6,567 nucleotides of DNA from UBA7803 sp047920935 (GTDB taxonomy: Bacteria; Pseudomonadota; Gammaproteobacteria; Pseudomonadales; Azotimanducaceae), in contig JBLRXD010000257.1 of NCBI GenBank assembly GCA_047920935.1, forward strand, positions 1 through 6,567. The letters are read 5' to 3'. Below, in pieces: positions 1 to 5,783 of the stretch (positions within the stretch are counted from its first letter, which is position 1; each line of letters starts with the position of its first letter). Made by a program: the position numbers and the translations under genes. The notes under the pieces were generated by a model. It was given only the letters and a program-made list of their open reading frames with translations, searched no databases and was not told the DNA's origin.

Positions 1-741
1 CATCAGCACGCCAGCCTCGGGTTTGAAGTACAGACCACCCTCGACCCGGTGCACCAGCGGCCAGTGGGACACGTCCTGCTGCAGATCGACCAGCAGCGCC
101 GTGCGGCGGCGCGGCTCGAGCCCCAGCGGACGCACGCCCGCCAGCGTCGCAACGTGGTCGCCCCAGGCGCCGGCGGCGTCGACCAGCACGTCGGCGTCTA
201 CATGGCGTTCGCCGAAGCCCACCCGCCAGCCGTCGTTCACTCGCTCCACCCGGTCGACCCGGGCGTTGTTGATCACCCGCCCGCCGGCCTGGGCGAGGTC
301 ACGACGAAAGCCGTCGAGCAGCCCGTGAGCATCCAGGGACAGGGCATTCGGGTCCATGGCCGCCCGAAAAACCCGCTCGGGCCGCAGGATGGGCACCATC
401 TCCAGCACTCGGGCCGCCGGCAACTCAACCAACGCCGGACACAGGGGCCGCCAGCTGTTGAGGAATACATCCAACTCCCCCGCATGGGCTTCGTCGGTAA
501 CGGTAATGTCGGCCACCGGCCGAGCCCCCTGAGCGCGGTGGTGGTCGACGCTGGCCAGCGACAATGCGTGCACCACCTCGTTCATGTACGCCTCGATGTA
601 CACAGCAGCGGAGCGCCCGGAACTGTGGTACCCCGGTTGCAGCTCCGCTTCCAGCACGGTGACTTCGAAGTCGTCGGCCGCTCGGGCGCCGCACGACATC
701 CCGGCGATGCCGCCACCGATGATCACCAGCCTGCGTTTCAT
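1..741 (-). CDS. FAD-dependent D-amino-acid dehydrogenase/oxidase (DAO family, DauA-like), 3' end cut off by the window
   Basis: Seen: 247 codons are open from an ATG at 741-739 to the window edge. The N-terminus has a Rossmann dinucleotide fold with Gly9-x-Gly11-x-x-Gly14, and Glu31 ends the second strand where FAD ribose is normally bound. HSSGRSAAVY follows (residues 39-48), then AAGAW (189-193), VRPLGLEPRRRTA (203-215) and LYFKPEAG (237-244). This order closely matches Pseudomonas D-arginine dehydrogenase (DauA, about 375 aa) as I remember it, so about a third is probably missing. Known: such enzymes oxidise D-amino acids to imino acids with FAD and usually pass electrons to the respiratory chain. 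Odd: the position of DauA substrate-site His48 is Val47 here, while the Tyr53 equivalent (Tyr52) is kept, so the substrate may differ. GGAG lies four bases before the ATG. It is divergent from the enoyl-CoA hydratase-like gene. Alternatives are other DAO enzymes such as a sarcosine- or glycine-oxidase-like protein. Family is certain; substrate is inferred. Confidence 0.88.
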   Translation of the reverse strand, partial: MKRRLVIIGGGIAGMSCGARAADDFEVTVLEAELQPGYHSSGRSAAVYIEAYMNEVVHALSLASVDHHRAQGARPVADITVTDEAHAGELDVFLNSWRPLCPALVELPAARVLEMVPILRPERVFRAAMDPNALSLDAHGLLDGFRRDLAQAGGRVINNARVDRVERVNDGWRVGFGERHVDADVLVDAAGAWGDHVATLAGVRPLGLEPRRRTALLVDLQQDVSHWPLVHRVEGGLYFKPEAGVLM

Positions 742-809
742 TGTTCTCCACCCGCTTCCGCCGTTGTCACTCGAACACCCGCCGCTATCGGCGCCGGGTC
801 ACCTTCTTC

Positions 810-815
810 TATGAT
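810..815 (+). promoter_or_regulatory. Possible -10 box (TATGAT) for the enoyl-CoA hydratase-like gene
   Basis: TATGAT differs from the sigma-70 consensus TATAAT at one base and lies about 40 bases before the ATG at 858, in the 116-bp divergent gap. No good TTGACA-like -35 sits 16-18 bases upstream, so this is weak evidence. An activator-dependent or extended promoter would fit. Confidence 0.3.
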
Positions 816-841
816 GGCAGAGATGACAGATCAATCGCGAC

Positions 842-848
842 GGGAGGA
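842..848 (+). promoter_or_regulatory. Ribosome binding site deciding the start of the enoyl-CoA hydratase-like gene
   Basis: GGGAGGA lies nine bases before the ATG at 858. The same frame is open further upstream, to a possible ATG at 741, but that stretch has no family similarity. This site and the family's usual N-terminus both support the start at 858. Confidence 0.75.
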
Positions 849-857
849 AACACGCTG

Positions 858-1595
858 ATGACGGCACTGGTGGAAAGAGAAGATCGGGACGGCCTTGCGG
901 TGCTGACCCTGAACCGACCCGAGGCGCTGAACGCCTTGAGTCCTAACATGTTCGTGGAGTTGCGCGCCCACGTCGACGCCCTCGCCGGTCAGACCGAGGA
1001 GATCGGCTGCGTCATTCTCTGCGGGCGCGGCCGCTCGTTCTCGGCCGGCAACGACCTGAAGGCGATTCAGGCGGGCGAAACCGCCCCCAGCCGGCATTTT
1101 CAGGCGGAGACCCTCGATGCCATCGAGCGGCTCCCTCAGCCCGTCATTGCTGCGGTACAGGGGCACTGCTACACCGGCTCGCTGGAACTGGCGCTGGCGT
1201 GCGACCTGATGATCGCTGCGACCAGCGCCAAGTTCGCCGACACCCATGGCAAGTGGGGCATGTCCCCCACCTGGGGCATGAGCCAGCGGCTGCCGCGGCG
1301 GGTGGGTTTACTGGCGGCAAAGGAACTGATGTTCAGCGGGCGCGTAGTCTCCGGCGAGGAAGCCGTAGGCCTGGGGCTGGCGAACCGCTGCGTGGCCGAC
1401 GAGCAACTCATGGACGCGGCCGAAGAAATGGCCCGCGGCTTCCTCGCCAACTCCTGGTTCACCCTGCGGGCCGATAAAATGCTGGTCAACCAGGGTTTGA
1501 ATTACACCCTCGCCGAGGGTCTGCAGTTCGAGCGCACCAACAGCCCCGGGCGTGGGCCCGATCTGGAGGAGCGCCTGAAGCGCTTCGGCGGTTGA
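858..1595 (+). CDS. Enoyl-CoA hydratase/isomerase (crotonase) family protein
   Basis: This is a 245-residue crotonase-fold protein, a little short of the usual 255-265. Seen: LTLNRPEALNAL (16-27); oxyanion-hole segment FSAGNDL (61-67); second oxyanion segment around Gly107 with Glu110 in TGSLELALACDL; and FADTHGKWGM (126-135). Known: in rat mitochondrial hydratase two glutamates (144 and 164) activate water. Glu110 matches Glu144, but the Glu164 position (the E of the PEI segment) is His130 here. Such proteins act on acyl-CoA thioesters as hydratases, isomerases, hydrolases or lyases. With one Glu missing, simple hydration is less certain, although from memory an ADTH signature recurs in many actinobacterial and proteobacterial paralogues. 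The start at 858 is set by a strong SD. It is divergent from the DAO gene and probably monocistronic, because a REP-like palindrome and a convergent gene follow. Inferred role: fatty-acid or side-chain catabolism. Confidence 0.92.
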   Translation: MTALVEREDRDGLAVLTLNRPEALNALSPNMFVELRAHVDALAGQTEEIGCVILCGRGRSFSAGNDLKAIQAGETAPSRHFQAETLDAIERLPQPVIAAVQGHCYTGSLELALACDLMIAATSAKFADTHGKWGMSPTWGMSQRLPRRVGLLAAKELMFSGRVVSGEEAVGLGLANRCVADEQLMDAAEEMARGFLANSWFTLRADKMLVNQGLNYTLAEGLQFERTNSPGRGPDLEERLKRFGG

Positions 1596-1602
1596 GGAAT
1601 CC

Positions 1603-1637
1603 GTAGGAGCGATGCCTGCACGGCCGGCGATCGCTCC
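1603..1637. repeat. GTAG-headed REP-like palindrome
   Basis: Just after the hydratase stop codon, GTAG is followed by an imperfect palindrome. GGAGCGAT (1606-1613) pairs exactly with ATCGCTCC (1630-1637), and an inner GCC/GGC pair extends the stem with one bulged base. The first 11 bases, GTAGGAGCGAT, recur exactly at 6497-6507. A 5' GTAG and an adjoining palindrome is the known signature of REP elements mobilised by RAYT transposases; no RAYT gene lies in the window. Placed between convergent genes, it may also protect or end both transcripts, but no T-run follows on the plus strand. Confidence 0.7.
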
Positions 1638-1653
1638 CAGGGTGGTCGAAGGC

Positions 1654-1956
1654 TTACGCGGCGGTGGCCGAGCCTGCGGCCAGGCGCAGGGCGGAGCCGT
1701 ACTGAGCCAGTTCGGCCAGGTACGCGCCGTCGCTGGCCGGATCGAGCCAGGGAGCGGCGGTGGCGGTGTCGGCCCGGACGATGTGCAGACCCTGCTGGTG
1801 CACCCGATTGATGGCCACCTGCTCCGCTGCCTCCAGGCTGCGGCCGTAGGCCAGCACGGTGCAGTAATCGCAGGCGTTGGCCTGGCTACCGCGCACCAGG
1901 TAGATGAACAGATAGCAGTTCAGACCCGACCGCAGAAACTTTGGATGCTGCTCCAC
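1654..1956 (-). CDS. Small uncharacterised protein with a CxxC motif
   Basis: I do not recognise this 100-residue protein. I chose the GTG start at 1956 because GGAGGT ends four bases upstream. An in-frame ATG at 1977 would add seven residues and place that SD inside the gene. Seen: a hydrophobic strand-like stretch YLFIYLVRG (15-23); then NACDYCTVLAYG (27-38) with Cys29-x-x-Cys32, plus Cys14; an amphipathic helix-like stretch SLEAAEQVAINRVHQQG (40-56); strand LHIVRAD (57-63); and an Ala-rich C-terminal helix. No signal peptide or full membrane helix is apparent. The beta-beta-alpha-beta order looks like a small ferredoxin-like or HicB-like fold, which is inference only. The gap to the upstream hydrolase gene is 133 bp with a possible promoter, so it may be transcribed separately. 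Good coding context and SD support a real gene. Confidence 0.65.
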   Translation of the reverse strand: MEQHPKFLRSGLNCYLFIYLVRGSQANACDYCTVLAYGRSLEAAEQVAINRVHQQGLHIVRADTATAAPWLDPASDGAYLAELAQYGSALRLAAGSATAA

Positions 1957-1960
1957 TCTT

Positions 1961-1966
1961 ACCTCC
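1961..1966 (-). promoter_or_regulatory. Ribosome binding site of the small CxxC protein
   Basis: GGAGGT on the minus strand, four bases from GTG 1956-1954, is the best SD match in this gap and decides the GTG start over the upstream ATG at 1977. Confidence 0.65.
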
Positions 1967-1988
1967 GTCCGCCCCATTCGGGTGCAGA

Positions 1989-1994
1989 ATTATC
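1989..1994 (-). promoter_or_regulatory. Possible -10 box (GATAAT) for the small CxxC protein
   Basis: GATAAT on the minus strand matches five of six consensus bases and would put the transcript start some 25 bases before the GTG, leaving room for the SD. No convincing -35 is visible. The local AT-rich patch stands out in a GC-rich gap. Confidence 0.35.
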
Positions 1995-2089
1995 CTTCAC
2001 GCGCACCGATCGAGTGCCTAACCCCGGCCGCGGCGCCCGTTTTCAGGTAGATCCGCCGCCTCAGGCGGTGCCGCAGCCGGTGACAGCAA

Positions 2090-2773
2090 TCAACGTGCCA
2101 CAGCGGCGACGAATCCGGCGATTTCCCGGGCGATCTCCGCAAACACCGAGTCGGCGTCCGGGCGCTGACGTTTGCGCACCCGGTACCCATGGTCGGCGTC
2201 ATGCAGCCAGTGTAGCCGCGCCCCGGCATTCTGCCCGTGAGCGGGCAAGCCGCTCACTACCCCGGCGAGCAGGCCGCGATCTGCCAGCGCATCCCGGGTG
2301 CCGGAAAGAAACAGCATGGGAATCCGGATGCGGGCGAGATGCGCCGCGCGCCGCGTGTCGGGGCGGTTGGCCGGGTGCAGAGGAAAGCTCAGACACACCA
2401 GCCCCCGCGCCGTCAGCACGCCATCCGCCACGGCGTGAGAGGTCATGCGGCCGCCAAAGCTGTGGCCGCCCACGAACAGCGGCAGGTCGGGCAGCCGCGC
2501 CGCGGCTGACCGAGCAGCCTGAGCGATGCAGTCGACGGCCACCGCGGGAGTATCCACCCGCCGCCGGCCGGCTTCCATGAAAGGGAAATTGAAGCGTACG
2601 GTGGCGACACCTACGGCCGCCAGAGACTCACTGATGGCCAGCAGATTCGGGTGGCGAAAGCCGGCGCCGGCCCCATGAGCCAGCACCAGCAGCGCGTTGG
2701 CCACCGCCGGCAGGGTCAGTTCGGCGCTGAGTGGCCCTGCGGGCGTGTGCAGCGGCAAAGGTTCGAGGTGCAC
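2090..2773 (-). CDS. Alpha/beta hydrolase, small KANL3/Tex30-like (dienelactone-hydrolase-like) type
   Basis: This is a 227-residue single-domain cytoplasmic hydrolase. Seen: oxyanion-side motif LAHGAGAGFRHP (31-42); VRFNFPF (59-65); nucleophile elbow GGHSFGGRM with Ser105; acid in SGTRDAL with Asp161; and His195 in HDADHGY. All three triad residues are therefore present in the usual order. The short HGAGAG loop and FNFPF signature match the bacterial family related to human TEX30/KANSL3. Known: members are predicted esterases or thioesterases, mostly without assigned substrates. The start is GTG at 2773; no other start codon lies between it and the clpP-like stop, and its SD is weak. It begins 34 bp after the clpP-like gene, so co-transcription and perhaps coupled translation are likely. 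CCGCC/GGCGG arms (2056-2068) follow its stop without a T-run. The fold is certain; the substrate is unknown. Confidence 0.88.
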   Translation of the reverse strand: MHLEPLPLHTPAGPLSAELTLPAVANALLVLAHGAGAGFRHPNLLAISESLAAVGVATVRFNFPFMEAGRRRVDTPAVAVDCIAQAARSAAARLPDLPLFVGGHSFGGRMTSHAVADGVLTARGLVCLSFPLHPANRPDTRRAAHLARIRIPMLFLSGTRDALADRGLLAGVVSGLPAHGQNAGARLHWLHDADHGYRVRKRQRPDADSVFAEIAREIAGFVAAVAR

Positions 2774-2807
2774 GCCAACTGCTCGGCGGCGCTCGCCGGC
2801 TGGCGCT

Positions 2808-3398
2808 CTAGGGCAGTTCCGCCATGCTGTTCACCACCTGACCGACGATCCCGTACTCCTTGGATTCTTCGGCGTCCATCCAGAAATCGCGGTTGGTATC
2901 GCGCTCGACCCGCTCCAACGACTGCCCGGTGCGCTCGGCGATGACGCGGTTGATGCGGGCACGGGTCTTGAGAATCTCGCGCGCGTGAATCTCCACGTCC
3001 GCCGCAGTGCCGCCGAAGCCGCCGGCCGGTTGGTGGATCAGGAAGCGGGTGTTCGGCAGGCAGAAGCGGTTCTCGCGCTCCGCCGCCAGGTAGATGTGGG
3101 TTGCGATGCTGCCGACCCAGCCCGTACCGACGGTGCGCACCACCGGCTTGATGAAGCGGATGATGTCGTAGATGGTGTCGCCGGACTCCACGTGCCCGCC
3201 CGGCGACGCGATGTAGATGGTGATGGGGTCGTCCGAGCCGTACGCCAGCGCCAGCAGCTTTTCGGTAGTGCGGCGCGAAACCTCACTGTCGATCTCACCG
3301 AACAGGGTGAGGGTTCTGCGCTCGAACAGGGATCGCTCGAGGAACTGAAACTGCTTGGCCGCGTCTGCCACTTCCTCCGCGCCGTTCTGCTTGATCAT
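2808..3398 (-). CDS. ClpP-family ATP-dependent protease proteolytic subunit (paralogue)
   Basis: This 196-residue protein aligns from memory without gaps to mature E. coli ClpP. Seen: SPGG at 65-68 (oxyanion); Ser97 in GWVGSIAT; His122 in FLIHQP; Asp171 in RDTNRDFW; and IHAREIL (137-143). The Ser-His-Asp triad is thus complete and even keeps E. coli numbering. Known: ClpP forms two stacked heptamers that degrade proteins fed by ClpA or ClpX. Odd: there is no propeptide, and the gate-forming N-terminus (VPMVIEQTSRGERSF in E. coli) is replaced by an acidic segment. Tyr60, part of the ATPase-docking pocket, is Thr, while Tyr62 and Phe82 remain. The catalytic serine sits in GSIAT, not ASMGA. The gene lies apart from tig, clpX and lon, so it is probably a second ClpP. 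GGAG lies seven bases before its ATG. It leads a likely two-gene operon with the hydrolase. Confidence 0.9.
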   Translation of the reverse strand: MIKQNGAEEVADAAKQFQFLERSLFERRTLTLFGEIDSEVSRRTTEKLLALAYGSDDPITIYIASPGGHVESGDTIYDIIRFIKPVVRTVGTGWVGSIATHIYLAAERENRFCLPNTRFLIHQPAGGFGGTAADVEIHAREILKTRARINRVIAERTGQSLERVERDTNRDFWMDAEESKEYGIVGQVVNSMAELP

Positions 3399-3417
3399 GC
3401 CGTCACTCCAATTCGCC

Positions 3418-3427
3418 GGTTAATCTG
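3418..3427 (+). repeat. Direct repeat GGTTAATCTG, copy 1
   Basis: This exact 10-base sequence recurs at 3476-3485, 58 bp away, in the control region between the divergent clpP-like and esterase genes. This copy lies next to the clpP-like start region; it could be a regulator site. Its AT content stands out from the surroundings. Confidence 0.5.
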
Positions 3428-3432
3428 GACTC

Positions 3433-3474
3433 CAACACGCAGCCGTTGCAACGCTCGCGCTCGCAGCCGTGTTG
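3433..3474. promoter_or_regulatory. Inverted-repeat block in the divergent control region
   Basis: CAACACG (3433-3439) and CGTGTTG (3468-3474) are perfect inverted arms 28 bases apart. GCAGCCGT occurs at 3439-3446 and again at 3463-3470. The 8-base palindrome GTTGCAAC (3445-3452) lies between them. A further CAACACG is at 3518-3524. The density of matched motifs suggests an operator, but no known regulator's consensus is recognised. Confidence 0.4.
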
Positions 3475-3475
3475 A

Positions 3476-3485
3476 GGTTAATCTG
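3476..3485 (+). repeat. Direct repeat GGTTAATCTG, copy 2
   Basis: This is the second exact copy, 50 bases before the esterase ATG. It overlaps a possible -35 (TTGAGG, 3472-3477) whose -10 would fall near CATCTT (3495-3500). A protein bound here could control the esterase operon. Confidence 0.5.
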
Positions 3486-3534
3486 AAGGGCGCACATCTT
3501 ACCTTAAATTCAGCACGCAACACGGGGGGAGAAG

Positions 3535-4461
3535 ATGCCGATAGCGCCCGAGTACCAGGCCATGCTAACCGAGATGGCCGCCCAGCAGGGCCCAGCCCTC
3601 ACCGACCTGGCGCCGCCGGAGGCCCGCGCCATGTACCGCCTGATGCGGCCCGTCAACCCAGACATCGAGGTGGGCAACATCGAAGAGCGCGGCATCGCCG
3701 GCCCGGCGGGCGACATCCCGCTGCGCATCTACACCCCCGTGGGTGAAGGCCCGTTCCCGGTCCTGGTCAACCTCCACGGTGGCGGCTGGGTCATCGGCGA
3801 TCTCGACACCGCCGACGCCGCGTGTCGCGACATCTGCCGCACGACCCCTTGCATCGTGGTCTCGGTCGATTACCGGCTGGCGCCGGAGCATCCCTTCCCC
3901 GCCGCGGTGGACGACAGCCTGGCGGCCACCCAGTGGGTCGCCGAGCACATGGCCGAGATCGGCGGCAACGGCCGGCTGGCCATCGGCGGCGAGAGCGCCG
4001 GCGGCAATCTGGCCACCGTGGTGTGCCAACTGGCGCGCGACCACGGCGGGCCGGACATCCACTTCCAACTGCTGCTGTACCCGGTCACCGACTGCGACAT
4101 GGAGCGCGTGTCGTATCAGGAGAACGGCCAGGGCTATCTGCTCGAAGTCGAGACCATGCGCTGGTTCTGGGCCCACTACTGCCCGGATCCCGCCGATCGG
4201 CAGAAGCCGACCGCATCACCATTGCGCGCCGGGCAGCTGGCCGGGCTGCCGCCGGCCCTGGTGGTCACCGCCGAGTTCGATCCGCTCCGCGACGAAGGCG
4301 AGGCCTACGCCGCGGCCATTCGCGCCGCAGGCGGCGAGGCGGAGGCGATCCGCTTCGACGGCATGCTGCACGACTTCTTCGCCACGGCGCAGGTGTTTCA
4401 ATCCAGCCGCGCCGGATTCGAGCACGCCTGTCGGAGCCTCAGGGAAGCGTTGTCCGGCTGA
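3535..4461 (+). CDS. Alpha/beta hydrolase, hormone-sensitive-lipase family esterase
   Basis: This 308-residue enzyme has the usual length for bacterial HSL-type (family IV) carboxylesterases. Seen: an N-terminal cap region (1-60); oxyanion motif NLHGGGWVIGD (79-89); VSVDYRLAPEHPFPAAVDD (109-127); nucleophile elbow GGESAGGN with Ser154; Asp249 in EFDPLRDE; and His279 in GMLHDFF. The catalytic triad is complete. Known: these enzymes hydrolyse short- to medium-chain esters in the cytoplasm, and no signal peptide is seen here. The ATG at 3535 has GGGGGA five bases upstream. It is the first gene of a close-packed run with the YCII protein, D-2-hydroxyacid dehydrogenase and SDR. Its stop TGA overlaps an ATG (TGATG, 4459-4463) in the frame of the next gene. 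The role inferred from its neighbours is release of a hydroxy- or oxo-acid from an ester; the exact substrate is unknown. Confidence 0.94.
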   Translation: MPIAPEYQAMLTEMAAQQGPALTDLAPPEARAMYRLMRPVNPDIEVGNIEERGIAGPAGDIPLRIYTPVGEGPFPVLVNLHGGGWVIGDLDTADAACRDICRTTPCIVVSVDYRLAPEHPFPAAVDDSLAATQWVAEHMAEIGGNGRLAIGGESAGGNLATVVCQLARDHGGPDIHFQLLLYPVTDCDMERVSYQENGQGYLLEVETMRWFWAHYCPDPADRQKPTASPLRAGQLAGLPPALVVTAEFDPLRDEGEAYAAAIRAAGGEAEAIRFDGMLHDFFATAQVFQSSRAGFEHACRSLREALSG

Positions 4462-4490
4462 TGCCCACGACCCCGCAACAACCCACGCCA

Positions 4491-4496
4491 GGAGGA
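4491..4496 (+). promoter_or_regulatory. Ribosome binding site deciding the start of the YCII-domain gene
   Basis: GGAGGA, nine bases before ATG 4506, favours this start over the in-frame ATG at 4461 that overlaps the esterase stop codon and has no comparable SD. Confidence 0.7.
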
Positions 4497-4505
4497 TCGA
4501 AGCCA

Positions 4506-4790
4506 ATGCTCTACGTGCTGTTCTGCGAAGACAAAGCCGACAGCCAGTCCCTTCGGCTGGCCACCCGGGAAGCCCATCTCAGCTACGTGGCGGCGCGCGC
4601 GGGCATGGTGAAGCTTGCCGGGCCGATGCTCAGCGACGATGGCGAGCGCATGCTCGGATCGCTGTTCATCATCGAGGCAGAAGACGCGGACGCGGCGCGG
4701 GCATTGCACGATTCCGACCCCTACACCGTCGCTGGGCTGTGGGGCAACGTGGTGATCCGGCCGTTCCGCCAGGTGGTGCCCAAGCCCTGA
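4506..4790 (+). CDS. YCII-domain (YciI family) protein
   Basis: This is a 94-residue protein with a dimeric alpha/beta-barrel (ferredoxin-like) fold. Seen: strand MLYVLFCEDK (1-10); RLATREAHLSYV (17-28) with the conserved His24; GPMLSDDGERMLGSLFIIEA (39-58); and HDSDPYTVAGLW (68-79) with the conserved Asp71-Pro72-aromatic. His and Asp are the residues thought to form the active site in the family. Known: most YciI proteins have no assigned reaction; relatives include muconolactone-isomerase-like folds and domains fused to other enzymes. The ATG at 4506 follows a strong SD and gives the family's standard N-terminus. An alternative ATG at 4461 would add 15 Pro-rich residues. It sits between the esterase (44-bp gap) and the hydroxyacid dehydrogenase (14-bp gap), so it is probably an accessory enzyme or small binding subunit of that pathway. 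Confidence 0.9.
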   Translation: MLYVLFCEDKADSQSLRLATREAHLSYVAARAGMVKLAGPMLSDDGERMLGSLFIIEAEDADAARALHDSDPYTVAGLWGNVVIRPFRQVVPKP

Positions 4791-4804
4791 GGGGCAGGTC
4801 TGCG

Positions 4805-5749
4805 GTGCAGATCATCTGGAACTACGATGCGGCCCCAACGCTCGAGCGGCGCCTGGCGGCGCTGGCCGAACAGGGCCTCGACGTGCATGTGTGCCCGGAA
4901 GCCGACGACGCGCGGCTGTTCGAGTTGCTTGCCGACGCCGACGTGCTGTGGCACTGCCTGCGCCCGGTGGACGCCCGGGTACTCGACGCGGCGCCGAGGC
5001 TGAAGCTGGTGCAGAAGATCGGGGTGGGGGTGAACACCATCGATCTGCAGCGGGCCCGCGAGCGCGGCGTCGCCGTCTGCAACATGCCCGGCACCAACAG
5101 CCGCGCGGTAGCCGAACACGCCCTCGGGCTGATGCTGGCGGTGCTGCGCCAGGTGCCGCGTTTCGACGCCGACGTGCGCGCCGGCCGCGGCTGGTCGTGG
5201 GATTCCCTTCGCCAGGACACCCTCGGGGAGATCGGCGGGCGCAGCGTCGGTCTGGTGGGCTTCGGCGCCGTTCCGCAGCTGCTGGCGCCGGTGCTCGGCG
5301 CGCTCGGCGCACGCGTGCTGTACACGGCCCGTAGGCGCCGCGACACCGCCGTGGCCGAATTCCGCGAGCTTGACCAACTGATCGCCGAAGCGGACATCGT
5401 GTCACTGCACGTGCCGCTCACCGGGGAAACCGAGCGGCTGATGGACCGCCAGCGCTTTGCCACCATGAAGCCGGGCACGCTGCTGATCAACACCGCCCGA
5501 GGTGGGCTGGTGGATGAAGCCGCTCTGCTCGAGGCGCTGCAGTCCGGCCCGTTGGCCGGCGCCGGTCTGGACGTATTCGCCGCTGAGCCGCTGGCACCCG
5601 GCCACCCACTGACCCGGCGCGACGACGTGGTGCTGGCTCCTCACGTTGCGTGGTTGACCGGCGAGACGCTGGAGCGGAGCCTGGCGGTGGCGGTGGCGAA
5701 CTGTCAGGCGCTGCTGGCCGGCGGCGAACTGCGCCACCGGGTGGTGTGA
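4805..5749 (+). CDS. D-isomer-specific 2-hydroxyacid dehydrogenase, probably NADP(H)-preferring
   Basis: This 314-residue protein interconverts D-2-hydroxyacids and 2-oxoacids with a nicotinamide cofactor. Seen: KIGVGVNTIDL (71-81); NMPGTNSRAVAEHALGLML (93-111); Rossmann motif VGLVGFGAVP (148-157); and catalytic Arg232 in INTARGGLVDE, Glu261 in VFAAEPL and His280 in APHVAWL. The triad is complete. Where NAD-specific members carry an Asp after the second strand, this one has TARRRR (174-179), which suggests binding of the NADP phosphate; this is inference. The start is GTG at 4805, placed directly before the first beta strand, with AGG six bases upstream. The frame stays open far upstream but that part has no family similarity. 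The gene follows the YCII gene by 14 bp, so co-transcription is very likely. It could be a glyoxylate/hydroxypyruvate-reductase-like or other 2-oxoacid reductase; the substrate is not deducible. Confidence 0.93.
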   Translation: MQIIWNYDAAPTLERRLAALAEQGLDVHVCPEADDARLFELLADADVLWHCLRPVDARVLDAAPRLKLVQKIGVGVNTIDLQRARERGVAVCNMPGTNSRAVAEHALGLMLAVLRQVPRFDADVRAGRGWSWDSLRQDTLGEIGGRSVGLVGFGAVPQLLAPVLGALGARVLYTARRRRDTAVAEFRELDQLIAEADIVSLHVPLTGETERLMDRQRFATMKPGTLLINTARGGLVDEAALLEALQSGPLAGAGLDVFAAEPLAPGHPLTRRDDVVLAPHVAWLTGETLERSLAVAVANCQALLAGGELRHRVV

Positions 5750-5783
5750 TCGGCGGCGAATTCAATTCTGGAGAGACACGGAC

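Noticed and set aside
49..858. Long plus-strand open frame of 269 codons
   Set aside because: It lies opposite the FAD-dependent gene, whose minus-strand product shows clear family motifs. The frame is a high-GC shadow with low-complexity Arg/Pro/His composition.
1654..1956. Toxin-antitoxin (HicB-like) reading of the small protein
   Set aside because: There is only a vague strand-helix resemblance and no adjacent HicA-like or other toxin gene.
2056..2068. CCGCC/GGCGG hairpin after the alpha/beta hydrolase as a terminator
   Set aside because: The stem is only five base pairs and no T-run follows on either strand. Such arms are common in GC-rich DNA.
1612..2580. Plus-strand open frame of 322 codons
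   Set aside because: It is antisense to the small CxxC gene and the alpha/beta hydrolase, has no SD or recognisable domain, and is Arg/Pro/Ala-rich.
2090..3398. Defence-system reading of the ClpP-like protease and hydrolase pair
   Set aside because: There is no sensor, nucleotide-signalling, STAND or nuclease gene nearby, and both proteins are common housekeeping or metabolic families.
2697..3746. Plus-strand open frame of 349 codons
   Set aside because: It is antisense to the clpP-like gene, whose triad is intact, and then runs into the esterase in the wrong frame.
3743..4804. Upstream extension of the hydroxyacid dehydrogenase frame, which could look like a fused 668-residue protein
   Set aside because: The extension lies inside the esterase and YCII genes in another frame. 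The dehydrogenase fold starts exactly at the GTG at 4805.
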